Positions 8,718 through 18,600 of a stretch of DNA of 64,000 bases are shown here, piece by piece. The stretch covers positions 1,116,001 to 1,180,000 of the forward strand of contig OZ252297.1 of the NCBI GenBank assembly GCA_965250275.1, read 5' to 3'. The position numbers and the translations under genes were made by a program. Source of the DNA: G965250275 sp965250275. GTDB taxonomy: Bacteria; Pseudomonadota; Alphaproteobacteria; Rhodobacterales; Rhodobacteraceae. The notes beneath the pieces are model-generated. The model was not told the origin of the DNA, made no database searches, and saw nothing but the letters and a program-made list of their open reading frames with translations. Each line of letters opens with the position of its first letter. Position 1 is the stretch's first letter.

Positions 8718-9118
8718 TGAAACGTGTTGCGTTCTTGATTGCCATGGTCGCCGCGCACCCTGTCGCGGCGCAGGGTTGGGGCAACGTTGCAAAGAAAGAG
8801 GAAGAGACAGGATTTTCCTGGACGGCACCGCTCTGGCCATCATTCTGGATGGCCTGGACACCTGCAACTTTTGCCTTCTTTTGCGCCATTTTCGGTGCGA
8901 TCGCGCTCATCGGCATACTGGAAGTGACCAAGTATCGCGATGGAATCGAGCGCCGGGGAATACTTGGCCTGACGACGACGCTCGGCGACCGATTGTTCAT
9001 TTCTCTTCTCGGATCAGCTTACATTTTCCTCGCGTGGCTTGGACTTATGGGCCAACCGCTGTGGTGGCCGCTTGCGATCAGCATCGCGTGGGGTACGTTC
9101 TGTTTTAGAAAAGTGTGA
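8717..9118 (+). CDS. glpU: small DUF2160-type membrane protein of the glycerol importer
   Basis: A 133-residue protein with a cleavable-looking N-terminus (MKRVAFLIAMVAAHPVAAQ) and three hydrophobic segments (WMAWTPATFAFFCAIFG, LFISLLGSAYIFLAWLGL, PLAISIAWGTFCF). The DUF2160 family accompanies GlpSTPQ-type importers; its biochemical role is unknown to me. ATG 8717 overlaps the glpQ stop by one base. This is the last gene of the operon; the 80 nt behind it show no convincing terminator. Confidence 0.75.
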   Translation: MKRVAFLIAMVAAHPVAAQGWGNVAKKEEETGFSWTAPLWPSFWMAWTPATFAFFCAIFGAIALIGILEVTKYRDGIERRGILGLTTTLGDRLFISLLGSAYIFLAWLGLMGQPLWWPLAISIAWGTFCFRKV

Positions 9119-9198
9119 AATTTTACTTTGGAAAACGAAATGCTTGGTATTTACTTCTGCCGCGCCGCGCGTGAACGACAGCCCGGGACGGAACGGCG

Positions 9199-9591
9199 AT
9201 GAAAAAGAAGAAAAGCGAACTGCTGACGGAAGTCGAATTGGAGTTCATGAACGAACTCTGGGCTTTGGGGGACGGGACCGTGCGCGACGTTTTGGAAAGG
9301 CTGCCGGCAGAGCGCAACCTGGCCTACACGTCGGGCGCCACGATCCTGCGCATCCTTGAGCAGAAGGGCTTTGTGACGAGCCGCAAAGAAGGCAAGAGCC
9401 ATGTCTACATCCCGGCCCTTGCCAAAGATGCGTATCAGACGCGCTCGCTCAAAGACCTGTCAAAAAAGCTGTTCGATGATACACCGGCATCGATGGTGGC
9501 GCGCCTGGTCAATGACGAGGCACTGACAGACGACGCATTGGGGCAAATCCGAGCACTGGTTGATCGGAGGTTGAAAAATGATAGCGGTTGA
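9199..9591 (+). CDS. BlaI/MecI/CopY-family winged-helix repressor
   Basis: A 130-residue repressor with the full family pattern: LTEVELEFMNELW at the N-terminus, LAYTSGATILRILEQKGFV as the recognition region, then a helical dimerisation tail. In staphylococci such repressors are cleaved when a membrane sensor detects beta-lactams. Its 3' end overlaps the M56 peptidase gene by 14 nt, so the two are translationally coupled as in bla/mec operons. No beta-lactamase or penicillin-binding protein is nearby, so the target genes are not evident. Confidence 0.85.
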   Translation: MKKKKSELLTEVELEFMNELWALGDGTVRDVLERLPAERNLAYTSGATILRILEQKGFVTSRKEGKSHVYIPALAKDAYQTRSLKDLSKKLFDDTPASMVARLVNDEALTDDALGQIRALVDRRLKNDSG

Positions 9592-10723
9592 AGCGCTGCT
9601 CGATGCATTTATCAATGCCAATATCCTGGTGTGCGTTGCCTTTGTTCTGTGGTGCTGCGTGCGTGGTGCGATGCGCCGACTGGGGCTGCGGCATGCCTTC
9701 GGAACCCAACTGCGGTTGCTCAACAGCGTATTTCTCGCGATCGTTTTTGCACCTGTCTTCGCGGTTTGCTTCAACATGCTCCAGCAGTCGGGCTTCGCCT
9801 CCGACCTGACCGTCAACTTGTCCGACATCGTGGTCTCGCACTACCTTAACGGTGGTTTTCAAATGAAGGCGGCCCATCTCGAAGGCCTGATACAGGCGCG
9901 GGACACCTTTATGCTGAACGTCTTGCAGGGCGCCGGCTGGGTGGCAAAGGTGGCCATTCTGGCCTTTCTGATCGGGTTGCTGGTGGGCAGCGTCCGGCTG
10001 GTTTACTCAATTGCATGCCTGCATCGGATCGTCTCAGGCAGTTATGCGTGGCGCCGGTTTGGTCGTGTGCACATCCGCCTGTCAGATCGGACGCTGGTGC
10101 CGTTTTCCACCCGTGGAATCCGAAACTACTACGTTGTGATACCATCCCACATCCTGAGCCAGTCCCATGAACTCAAAGTGTCCCTCGCTCATGAATTCCA
10201 GCACATTCGGCAGGGAGACCTGGAATGGGAAATCCTGCTGGAAGCACTCAAGCCCTTGTTTTTCCTGAACCCGGCGTTCCACGCGTGGAAGCGACAAGTC
10301 GAAGATCTTCGCGAACTGAACTGCGACAGCAAAGTCCTGTCCAAAGGGCATATCGATGTGCGCGCTTACTGCGATACTCTGCTTTCCGTTTGTCAGAAAA
10401 CTCTGCGCCGTGACCGGGCTTTTGTGATCGCGGTGCCGAAAGTGACGTTGGTTACAGCGGACCGGTCCGCCATGCGTGACGGGAAGAAGAGCTTTTTGGA
10501 GCATCGCATCCTCTCGATGCTCAATGCACGGCGGGCCCGGCATCAGAACCTGACATTCTCTCTGCTCGCTATTCCGCTTGTCGCATCGGTGGCGTTGACC
10601 GCGCTGGCAATCCAGCATCCCGGGGACTGGAGTCAGGATCGCTTGATGTTGTCCACCGTTGTCAATCTGGAGCGGCTGGATGAGATCAACAGGCTGTCAG
10701 CGTTCGGGCGTGTCAGGAACTGA
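9578..10723 (+). CDS. BlaR1/MecR1-like M56-family membrane metalloprotease without sensor domain
   Basis: A 381-residue integral membrane protein with about four hydrophobic segments and a cytoplasmic zinc-protease loop: HEFQH at 205-209 and the downstream acidic ligand in LRELNCDSKVL. This matches the M56 (BlaR1) peptidase domain. Canonical BlaR1/MecR1 are near 590 residues because of a C-terminal penicillin-binding sensor; here only a last membrane helix and a short periplasmic tail follow the protease. The inducing signal must therefore be sensed differently. It overlaps the repressor gene by 14 nt, and its last 27 nt overlap the 3' end of the convergent transporter gene. Confidence 0.8.
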   Translation: MIAVEALLDAFINANILVCVAFVLWCCVRGAMRRLGLRHAFGTQLRLLNSVFLAIVFAPVFAVCFNMLQQSGFASDLTVNLSDIVVSHYLNGGFQMKAAHLEGLIQARDTFMLNVLQGAGWVAKVAILAFLIGLLVGSVRLVYSIACLHRIVSGSYAWRRFGRVHIRLSDRTLVPFSTRGIRNYYVVIPSHILSQSHELKVSLAHEFQHIRQGDLEWEILLEALKPLFFLNPAFHAWKRQVEDLRELNCDSKVLSKGHIDVRAYCDTLLSVCQKTLRRDRAFVIAVPKVTLVTADRSAMRDGKKSFLEHRILSMLNARRARHQNLTFSLLAIPLVASVALTALAIQHPGDWSQDRLMLSTVVNLERLDEINRLSAFGRVRN

Positions 10724-11704
10724 AGAGTCGTGTTCAACCCTCCGGGCGCGAACTGAAGCTGACTCTCCGGCTTTGGCGTCTTTTCGCAGACTGGCGAGAG
10801 TCAGGCCGTAGATGCAGGCCACCACAATACCCAACGCAACGATCTGGTAGGCTGCAATCTGATCGCCAAGAAATGGCACGGCCAGAACCATCGTCAGTGC
10901 GGGCCATGGCGTCGTGATCGAACTGGCCAGCGAGACATCGATTTGACGCACGGCGTAAAACCAGACGATCAGTTCCAGATAGTAGACCAGCCCCATGACA
11001 ACGGAGGCCGGCTGCAGGATTGCACCAAGGCCCGCTGGGACACCATTGGGAACGATCGCCACAAGCAGTAGTCCCAGAAAGGCCGCCGAAATCCCAACAC
11101 GGAAGAACGTCACCTGGGCGGGTGTGATTGGAGTATTTGACAATTCTTCCTTGATGATCACATGAGCGATGCTCCACAGGAAAGGCACTGCAAGCGAGAT
11201 CAGAAACCAGACCGACAGTCCCGACATCCGAAACGTGCCGCCAGTTCCCAGAAAGTAAAGTGCCCCGATGAGGGTCGCGGTCAGTGCCAGTTCGGTCGTG
11301 GTCTTGCGGCGTCTCAGAAACAGGCCTTCCCAGAGGATGGCAAAGAGCGGATAGGCCTGAATGGCAATTGCCGCGTTTGTGGCGCCTGCCTTTTCAACGC
11401 CCAGGACATAGAGATACGTCGACAATCCAAAGAGTGCGCCGGTGAAGAGCGCCACCAAGATCAATCTGCGGCGGTCACGTGCCGACAAACTGCGCGCAAA
11501 GATGCCCCGCGTACCTTTCGAAAACTCGGCTCCGAAAACAGGTGCGGCGAAAATCAGTTGCCAAACGGAAAGCGCAAAGGCGAACGGCAACGCGTCCGTC
11601 GCCACGGGGCGCAGATTGGATATGATTGGCATAACTCCCAAAAGGCAAAGGCTGACAAGCGACAGCGCGAGGCCGGTCCGGACTGACGGGGCAAAGTGCG
11701 ACAT
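10697..11704 (-). CDS. EamA/DMT-family transporter
   Basis: A 335-residue inner-membrane protein with ten hydrophobic segments in two homologous halves, the usual drug/metabolite transporter layout (residues about 10-150 and 165-305), and a hydrophilic C-terminal tail. It is transcribed divergently from the MocR-type regulator, with the two ATGs 82 nt apart, and three ATTGCAT repeats lie between them. Pairing of a MocR regulator with a DMT carrier is common and suggests the regulator controls it. The substrate cannot be read from the sequence; amino acids or vitamers are possible. Confidence 0.8.
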   Translation of the reverse strand: MSHFAPSVRTGLALSLVSLCLLGVMPIISNLRPVATDALPFAFALSVWQLIFAAPVFGAEFSKGTRGIFARSLSARDRRRLILVALFTGALFGLSTYLYVLGVEKAGATNAAIAIQAYPLFAILWEGLFLRRRKTTTELALTATLIGALYFLGTGGTFRMSGLSVWFLISLAVPFLWSIAHVIIKEELSNTPITPAQVTFFRVGISAAFLGLLLVAIVPNGVPAGLGAILQPASVVMGLVYYLELIVWFYAVRQIDVSLASSITTPWPALTMVLAVPFLGDQIAAYQIVALGIVVACIYGLTLASLRKDAKAGESASVRARRVEHDSSVPDTPER

Positions 11705-11722
11705 TGGATGCTTCCCAAGCAG

Positions 11723-11763
11723 ATTGCATTGACGGCTTTAGAAATTGCATCCAATATTGCATC
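11723..11763. promoter_or_regulatory. three ATTGCAT direct repeats between divergent DMT and MocR genes
   Basis: ATTGCAT occurs at 11723-11729, 11744-11750 and 11756-11762; the last two share the longer form ATTGCATC. They occupy most of the 82-nt space between the two start codons. MocR/PdxR-type regulators are known to bind direct repeats, so this is a good candidate operator for both genes. Confidence 0.5.
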
Positions 11764-11786
11764 GCATCAATAAAAACATTGATATC

Positions 11787-13181
11787 ATGGCAATTTGGCT
11801 ACCAGATCTCACTGGCCGGCAGGGGCCAAAGTACCTCCAGATCGTGGAGGTGATGGCAGAGGACATTGCGACCGGCCGGCTCGCCGTCGGGGATCAACTG
11901 CTCCCGCATCGTGAGTTGGCTTATCAGCTTGGGGTGTCAGCAAACACGACCAGTCGCGCCTACGCCGAAGGGATCAATCGGGCCTTGCTCAAGGGAGAAG
12001 TCGGGCGCGGTACGTTTGTCAGAGCTCCGGATCAGACCGCGCCGGAGGCGGCTCAAAACACCCTGCTGCGCAGCAACACAGCACCCATTGATCTGGCCAA
12101 GAATTTGCCGATACCGGGATTCTCGGAGCCGTATGTCCGCCGCATCCTTGAGGACCTCTCGGGCGGCGTCGGTTTGGCCGCATTGCTGGACTATCAAACC
12201 GAAGTCGATCTCTTTCAGCATGCAGACGCGGGCTGTCGGTGGCTCCAATCGCAGGGCGTGCCGGCGCACCCGGATGACACTCTGGCGACGATCGGGGCGC
12301 AGCATGGCCTGCTCTGCACATTGACTGCACTTCTGAAGCCGGGCGATCTGCTGTTAACCGAAGCGCTCACGTACATGCCGGTTCATGCCATGGCGGATCG
12401 TTTGGGCGCGCAAACGCTGTCGGTTGCGATGGATGCAGGTGGTGTCCTCCCCGATGCTTTCGAAGACATGTGCAAACAGGCACGTCCCAAAGCATTCTAT
12501 CTGACACCGACGTTGCAGGCCCCAACCACAATCACGTTGAACGAAGAACGCCGAAACGCGATCGCTGACATTGCGGCGCGCCATGGGGTTTTTCTGATCG
12601 AAGATGACGTCTTCGGCCCTTTGAAACCCAATAGGCCGCAAGCTCTTGCTGTGCTGGCGCCTGAATACACAGTACATGTGACCAGCCTGTCGAAATCTGT
12701 GTCACCGGGTTTGCGGGTCGGTTACCTTAGGGCGCCCAGGCATCTGGTTCCCGCCCTCCGACATGCCGTCAACCTAAGTGTTTGGATGACGCCCCCCCTG
12801 ACTCTGGAAATTGCGACACGGCTGATCCAGGACGGCACAGCTTTGAAGCTTGCGTCGCAACAGAGCGCCGAGGCAGAGCGGCGGCAGAGCCTCATGCGGT
12901 CCATCCTTGATCCGTATGACGTCGTTTCGGACCCGCACGGTCTGCACGTCTGGCTGACTTTGCCCGAGGGTTGGAGCGCCGACTGGTTTCGTGCGCTATC
13001 GGCGCGCAATGGCGTCCTTGTGAACGAAGCGGGTAGCTTTGCGGTCAATCGCCGCGATGCGCCCGAAGCGGTGCGCCTGTGCCTCAGCCATGAAGCGGAT
13101 CGCAGCCGGCTTCGGATGGGATTGCAAAAAATCGCTGATCTGTTGGGGTATGCTCCAGAGGACAGCGTTCTGCAGATCTGA
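11787..13181 (+). CDS. MocR-type regulator: GntR winged helix fused to a PLP aminotransferase-like domain
   Basis: A 464-residue regulator. Residues 1-75 are a GntR winged helix (GPKYLQIVEVMAEDI, GDQLLPHRELAYQLGVSANT). Residues about 110-460 are a fold-type-I aminotransferase domain: TPTLQAPT, the PLP-aspartate region IEDDVFGPL, and the lysine motif SLSKSVSPGLRVGYL. Such proteins use PLP or an amino-acid adduct as effector and are usually not active aminotransferases. The frame is open upstream from a TTG at 11745, but that codon lies inside the operator repeats; ATG 11787 starts the conserved MAIWLPDL. No clear ribosome site is visible. The likely target is the divergent DMT gene. Confidence 0.85.
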   Translation: MAIWLPDLTGRQGPKYLQIVEVMAEDIATGRLAVGDQLLPHRELAYQLGVSANTTSRAYAEGINRALLKGEVGRGTFVRAPDQTAPEAAQNTLLRSNTAPIDLAKNLPIPGFSEPYVRRILEDLSGGVGLAALLDYQTEVDLFQHADAGCRWLQSQGVPAHPDDTLATIGAQHGLLCTLTALLKPGDLLLTEALTYMPVHAMADRLGAQTLSVAMDAGGVLPDAFEDMCKQARPKAFYLTPTLQAPTTITLNEERRNAIADIAARHGVFLIEDDVFGPLKPNRPQALAVLAPEYTVHVTSLSKSVSPGLRVGYLRAPRHLVPALRHAVNLSVWMTPPLTLEIATRLIQDGTALKLASQQSAEAERRQSLMRSILDPYDVVSDPHGLHVWLTLPEGWSADWFRALSARNGVLVNEAGSFAVNRRDAPEAVRLCLSHEADRSRLRMGLQKIADLLGYAPEDSVLQI

Positions 13182-13226
13182 CAGCGATGGGACCCACGGC
13201 ACCGATCACATCTTCAGGCGTGCGGA

Positions 13227-14018
13227 TCAGGCGGCGTGCGTTCCGTCTGCCAATGTCTGGACAAACTCCAGCACTTCGGGAATCGGCGTGCCATCCCCGA
13301 CACGGCTGACAATCGCGGAACCGACCACCGCGCCATCGGACACGCCCGCAATCGATTGCGCGCGTTCCGGCGTGGTAATCCCAAAACCGACGATAACTGG
13401 CAAATCGGTTGCGGACTTGATCCGATCCACATCAGGTGAGACTGCGTCCGCATGTGCATGCGCGGCACCGGTGATGCCTGTGATCGAGACATAATAGACA
13501 AAGCCCGAGGTGTTTTGCAGAACACGCGGCAGGCGTTGATCATCGGTGGTTGGTGTCGCAAGACGGATAAAGTTGAGGCCCGCAGCCTGCGCCGGCAGGC
13601 AGAGCTCTTCGTCCTCTTCGGGTGGCAGATCCACCACGATCAGACCATCAATGCCGGCGCTCTTCGCCTCTTCAAGGAAACGCGCAACGCCGTGCGAAAA
13701 GATCGGGTTATAGTACCCCATCAACACGATGGGCGTGGTGTCGTCGGTCTTGCGGAACTCCGTGGCCAGTTCCAGCGTCTTAGCCAACGTCATGCCGCCA
13801 TCAAGTGCACGCTGACCCGCCAGCTGAATGATCGGTCCGTCCGCCATGGGGTCGGTGAACGGCACACCCAGTTCGATGATGTCGACCCCGGCCTTTGGCA
13901 GCCCTTTCACCAGTTCCAGTGAGGTCTCATAGTCGGGATCGCCGGCCATGATGTAAGCGACAAACGCCTTCTTTCCTTCACTTCTGAGACTGTCGAACTT
14001 AGCTTGAATGCGGGTCAT
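13227..14018 (-). CDS. trpA: tryptophan synthase alpha subunit
   Basis: A cytosolic enzyme cleaving indole-3-glycerol phosphate to indole and glyceraldehyde 3-phosphate, with indole channelled to TrpB. The 263-residue TIM barrel is complete; the catalytic acids are in IELGVPFTDPMADGP (Glu and Asp), and the phosphate-binding loops VGFGITTP and GAVVGSAIV are present. ATG 14018 is chosen because AGGAAAG precedes it; an in-frame codon at 14045 gives nine extra residues of no conserved character. It stands alone: trpB and other trp genes are not in the window. Confidence 0.95.
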   Translation of the reverse strand: MTRIQAKFDSLRSEGKKAFVAYIMAGDPDYETSLELVKGLPKAGVDIIELGVPFTDPMADGPIIQLAGQRALDGGMTLAKTLELATEFRKTDDTTPIVLMGYYNPIFSHGVARFLEEAKSAGIDGLIVVDLPPEEDEELCLPAQAAGLNFIRLATPTTDDQRLPRVLQNTSGFVYYVSITGITGAAHAHADAVSPDVDRIKSATDLPVIVGFGITTPERAQSIAGVSDGAVVGSAIVSRVGDGTPIPEVLEFVQTLADGTHAA

Positions 14019-14207
14019 GGATCGATCTTTCCTATGGTTGGCCACCTCCTGCCAAAAGCGCGCGCGGAAATCAATGCACAGGCCGGCGACGGTATGTGAT
14101 TAAAGAGTGCGTTCCGCTGATTTGCCGCTGCGATCAGAGCGGTATGGGCGCTTGCACCCGAAGGGCAGTGACCATAGAAGCGGCGCGGTATCGGAACGGA
14201 GGCCGAA

Positions 14208-15305
14208 ATGGGTTTCAAGATGGGGATTGTGGGTCTGCCCAACGTGGGCAAGTCGACCCTTTTCAACGCGCTGACACGGACAGCAGCGGCACAAGCGGCG
14301 AATTTTCCGTTCTGCACCATCGAGCCAAACATTGGTGAGGTGGCCGTTCCTGATGCGCGGCTCGACAAGCTGGCCGTGTTGGGCAAATCAAAGCAGGTGA
14401 TCCCGACCCGGATGACGTTTGTCGACATCGCCGGTTTGGTCAAAGGCGCCAGCAAGGGCGAAGGGCTGGGCAATCAGTTCCTTGCCAACATCCGCGAAGT
14501 CGATGCGATTGCACATGTTTTGCGGTGCTTTGACGATGGGGATGTGACCCACGTTGAAGGGCGCGTCGATCCTGTTGCAGATGCCGAGACCATCGAGACC
14601 GAGCTGATGCTGGCCGACTTGGAGAGCATAGAAAAGCGTTTGCAAGGCATCGTGCGCAAGGTGCGCGGGGGCGACAAGGAAGCTGTTCAACAGGAACGGC
14701 TCTTGCGGGCGGCTCAGGGTGCGCTGGAGGACGGAAAACCGGCGCGTGTTGTCGACGTCGATGCCGAAGACCGGCGCGCGTGGAACTTGCTGCAGCTCCT
14801 GACCACCAAACCCGTTCTCTTTGTCTGCAACGTGGGTGAGGACGAAGCCGCGGATGGAAATGCCTATTCAAAAGCCGTGGCCGATATGGCGGCAGCGCAG
14901 GGCAATGCCCATGTGGTCATCTCGGCCCAGATCGAAGAAGAGATCAGCCAACTGGAGCCCGAAGAGGCCGAGATGTTCCTGTCAGAGATGGGGCTGGACG
15001 AGCCCGGTCTCGATCGGCTGATCAGGGCAGGCTACGATCTGTTGCATCTGGAGACCTATTTTACCGTCGGGCCCAAAGAGGCGCGCGCCTGGACCATCCG
15101 GCAGGGCACGATGGCGCCGGCGGCGGCGGGCGTCATTCATGGCGACTTTGAAAAGGGCTTCATCCGCGCCGAAACCATTGGCTACGAGGATTTTGTCACG
15201 CTGGGTGGTGAGCAGGCTGCAAAAGAAGCGGGCAAGATGCGGGCAGAAGGAAAGAACTATGTCGTCAAGGATGGCGACGTTCTTCATTTCCTTTTCAACA
15301 CCTGA
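14208..15305 (+). CDS. ychF: YchF/OLA1-type ribosome-associated P-loop NTPase
   Basis: A 365-residue cytosolic Obg-family NTPase that prefers ATP. Seen: G1 loop GLPNVGKST, G3 DIAGLVKGAS, the altered G4 motif CNVGEDE in place of N-K-x-D (the basis of ATP preference), and a C-terminal TGS domain (about 280-363). ATG 14208 is preceded by a good GGAGG. The gene is divergent from trpA and followed at once by a hairpin terminator. Confidence 0.95.
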   Translation: MGFKMGIVGLPNVGKSTLFNALTRTAAAQAANFPFCTIEPNIGEVAVPDARLDKLAVLGKSKQVIPTRMTFVDIAGLVKGASKGEGLGNQFLANIREVDAIAHVLRCFDDGDVTHVEGRVDPVADAETIETELMLADLESIEKRLQGIVRKVRGGDKEAVQQERLLRAAQGALEDGKPARVVDVDAEDRRAWNLLQLLTTKPVLFVCNVGEDEAADGNAYSKAVADMAAAQGNAHVVISAQIEEEISQLEPEEAEMFLSEMGLDEPGLDRLIRAGYDLLHLETYFTVGPKEARAWTIRQGTMAPAAAGVIHGDFEKGFIRAETIGYEDFVTLGGEQAAKEAGKMRAEGKNYVVKDGDVLHFLFNT

Positions 15306-15326
15306 AGGTGGCGCAAGGCGCCACCT
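15306..15326 (+). terminator. hairpin terminator of ychF
   Basis: A perfect 9-bp stem AGGTGGCGC (15306-15314) / GCGCCACCT (15318-15326) with a 3-nt loop starts right at the ychF stop codon. A short TGTTTT follows at about 15331. It could also serve the convergent small gene. Confidence 0.75.
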
Positions 15327-15341
15327 GGGATGTTTTGCCGA

Positions 15342-15578
15342 TCAGCGGCGACCGGATTCGAAGTTGCGCTGACGGTCTCCGAACGAGTCCTGGATGATGG
15401 CCGAATAGGGCGACCCTGCTTGCCGCGGCGGGATGTCGGGCCAGTTAGAGATGTTGCGCGTGGTCGTCTCAGGTTTTGGTTTGGGGCTGGCCGTTGTTGC
15501 GTCAGTTGCCGCCGCGATCGGGGCAAAGCTGAGCGTGGCAAGCAGGGCGACCGGAAGTGAAAGGGTAAGCGTTTTCAT
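15342..15578 (-). CDS. small secreted protein of unknown function
   Basis: A 78-residue product with a textbook signal peptide (MKTLTLSLPVALLATLSF, cleavage near IAAA-TD), then a short Pro/Lys/Thr-rich stretch and a polar C-terminus. ATG 15578 is preferred over an in-frame start 30 codons upstream because AAAGGA lies 7 nt before it and it opens the signal peptide. It lies convergent to ychF. I do not recognise a family; it is short enough to be a periplasmic or exported peptide. Confidence 0.6.
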   Translation of the reverse strand: MKTLTLSLPVALLATLSFAPIAAATDATTASPKPKPETTTRNISNWPDIPPRQAGSPYSAIIQDSFGDRQRNFESGRR

Positions 15579-15690
15579 ACTTTGGTCCTTTGGGTTGGGG
15601 TGTGGCGGATACCGTCCGATTGAGGATGTGCTTGACGTTAGGGCAGAGCGTCCCACTGTCAAAAACACGCTGGTTCACTGATCCGTGTGG

Positions 15691-18600
15691 TCAGTGGAAG
15701 TCCCGGCTGGGAAACAGGCGTTTTGCCTGTTCACGGGGATGCCGGGCCTGGGTCGTTGGTTTGGAGGGACGTGGCGCGTCATCGGCCTGCGGAAGTGTGA
15801 CGCCAATGGCATCATTCATCGGGTGCCCCAGTTCGGCCAGACAATGAGAGACGTCTTCCACGGTTTGCGCGATCAGATGCACCACCATCCCTTCGCGCTG
15901 CAGATATCCGGTGACGCGCAACAGGCGCCCCCCCATAACTGCGCGGCGGTATTTTTCATAGATTTTGGGCCAGACCACGATGTTGCTGACCCCGGTTTCG
16001 TCCTCCAATGTCAGGAAGATGACGCCCGAAGCGGTGCCAGGGCGCTGGCGGGTGATGACCAGACCGCACACCGTCAGCCGCTTGATGGGTGCCCCGGTCA
16101 GCTCGGCATGTGGGGTCGTATCTGGCATGGCCGGGCGCAGCAGTTCCATCGGATGCGCCCGCAGGGTCAGGCGCATTGAAACATAATCCTCAACCACTTC
16201 TTCGCCCAAATGCATTGTGGGCAGGGAAACGGCAGGCTCCCGAATGCCTTCGCCTTCGATCGGGTCATTGAACAGCGGCAAAGGTTGCTGCCCCCGGATC
16301 GCTTTGACCTGCCAAAGGGCATCGCGACGGTTCAGGCCCATTTCCAGGAAAGCATCCGCCTCGGCCAGCCGTTCAAGAACGGGGGGGCGCAGACCGGCCC
16401 GCAGCCATAATGCATCCGGGTCCGGATACCCATTGCCGCGCGCGGCGACGATCCAGAGCGCGTCCTCCTCCTTGAACCCCTTGATCTGCCGAAATCCCAG
16501 CCGCAGGGCCAGCGCGCCATCGGCACGGCGTTCCAGAGTATTGTCCCAACTGCTGTTGTTCACACAGATCGGGCGTATCTCGACCTGATGCTCGCGGGCG
16601 TCTCGCACGATCTGAGCGGGGGCGTAAAAGCCCATCGGCTGCGAATTCAGCAACCCGCAGGCAAAGATTGCCGGGTAATGGCGCTTCAGCCAGGCGGACA
16701 CATAGACCAGCATGGCAAAGGCCGCAGCATGGCTTTCGGGGAAACCATACTCGCCGAACCCTTCGATCTGAGAGAAACACCGGTCGGCGAATTCAGGCGT
16801 GTACCCTCGTTCCAGCATTCCGTTTGTAAAGCGGTCGCGAAAAGTGCCGATCGTGCCCATGCGCCGGAACGTGGCCAGCGAACGGCGCAGGCGGTCTGCC
16901 TCCTCTGCGGAAAACCCGGCAGCGACAACGGCAATCTGCATCGCCTGCTCCTGAAAGAGCGGCACTCCCAGGGTTTTTCCCAGAACCTTGCGCAGCGCTT
17001 CGGAGGGGAACTCGACGGTCTCCCGCCCCTGGCGGCGGTTGATATAGGGGTGCACCATGCCCCCCTGAATGGGGCCGGGCCGGACAATCGCAACTTCGAT
17101 CACAAGGTCATAGAATTCCCGCGGACGCATCCGCGGCAAGAAATTCATCTGGGCGCGGCTTTCCACCTGAAAGACCCCGATCGCATCGGCCACGCACAGC
17201 ATGTCATAGGTGTCCTTGTCCTTTTGCGGCACGGTGGCGATGCTCATCTGGGTGTTTTCATGCTGGTGCATCAGGTCAAAGCACTTACGGATGCAGGTGA
17301 GCATGCCCAGTCCCAGAACATCGACCTTCAGGATCCCGAGCGTGTCGATATCATCCTTGTCCCATTCGATGACGGTGCGATCCTCCATCGCCGCGTTTTC
17401 GATCGGGCAGAGCGCATCCAGACGCCCGCGGGTGATGACAAAACCGCCCACATGCTGTGACAGGTGGCGCGGAAAACCGATGATCTCTCCAATCAGGCGG
17501 ATCGTCTGGGACAGCCTGTAGTCGGACAGATCCAACCCCAGTTCGCGAATGCGGTCGGGATCTGCGCCACCGTTCGACATCCCCCAGATCTGGCTTGAAA
17601 GGCTGGCCGTGACATCCTGGCTCAGCCCCATGACCTTGCCGACCTCACGAATGGCGGCGCGGGTCCGGAAATGAATCACAGTGGCGCAGAGACCGGCCCG
17701 GTGGCGGCCATATTTTTCATAGATATGCTGGATCACCTCTTCGCGGCGTTCATGTTCGAAATCCACATCGATGTCCGGCGGCTCCCCTCGATACTTCGAC
17801 ACGAAGCGCTCAAAGACCATCGTGATCTGCTCCGGCCCCACATCGGTGATCCCCAGCGCGTAACACAGGATCGAATTTGCCGCAGACCCGCGCCCCTGAC
17901 AAAGGATGCCCTTGGAGCGGGCGAACTGCACAATGTCGTGGACCGTCAGGAAGTAAGCGGCAAAGCCCAAATCCGCGACCAGCGCCAGTTCCTTGTCGGC
18001 AAGTGCCTGGTACTGCGCGGGCACGCCCCTGGGGCAGCGGCGCTCCAGCCCCGCGCGGGCGAGCCGTTCCAGCCGGGCCTGCGGCTGTTCGCCATCCGAC
18101 ATCTCGTCCGGGTATTCATAGCTGAGCTCGCTCAGGCAGAAACTGCACCGCGCCACGATCTCTTGCGTGCGCCGCAGGGCAGCGGGGTGCCGGCGAAAGA
18201 GGCGCATCATATCAGCGCCGCGCTTGAGCCGCCGTTCGGCATTGGGCAGGGCGCGCGTTCCGATCCGGTCAATGGTGATTTGCTCACGCATGCAGGTCAG
18301 CACATCGGCCAACTGGCGCCGGCTGCCATGATGCATCAGGACATCCCCCACCGCGACCATGGGGGCGGCGGTCCTGTGCGCCAGCGTCGCGCACTGCTTC
18401 AGATAGGTCTGATCGCTCCCGTCATATCGCGGCGCGGCGCCCAGAAAGACATGCCCGGGATAGTGGCGGGCGACAGCCTTGATATGATGGGCCACTTGCC
18501 GGTCACGCAGGTCTTTTTGCGGCAGAGCGATCAGGATCAGCCCGGTGCCCCGGTCCAGAAGATCCTGTCTGTCCAGATGACAGGCACCTTTCTCAGCCCG

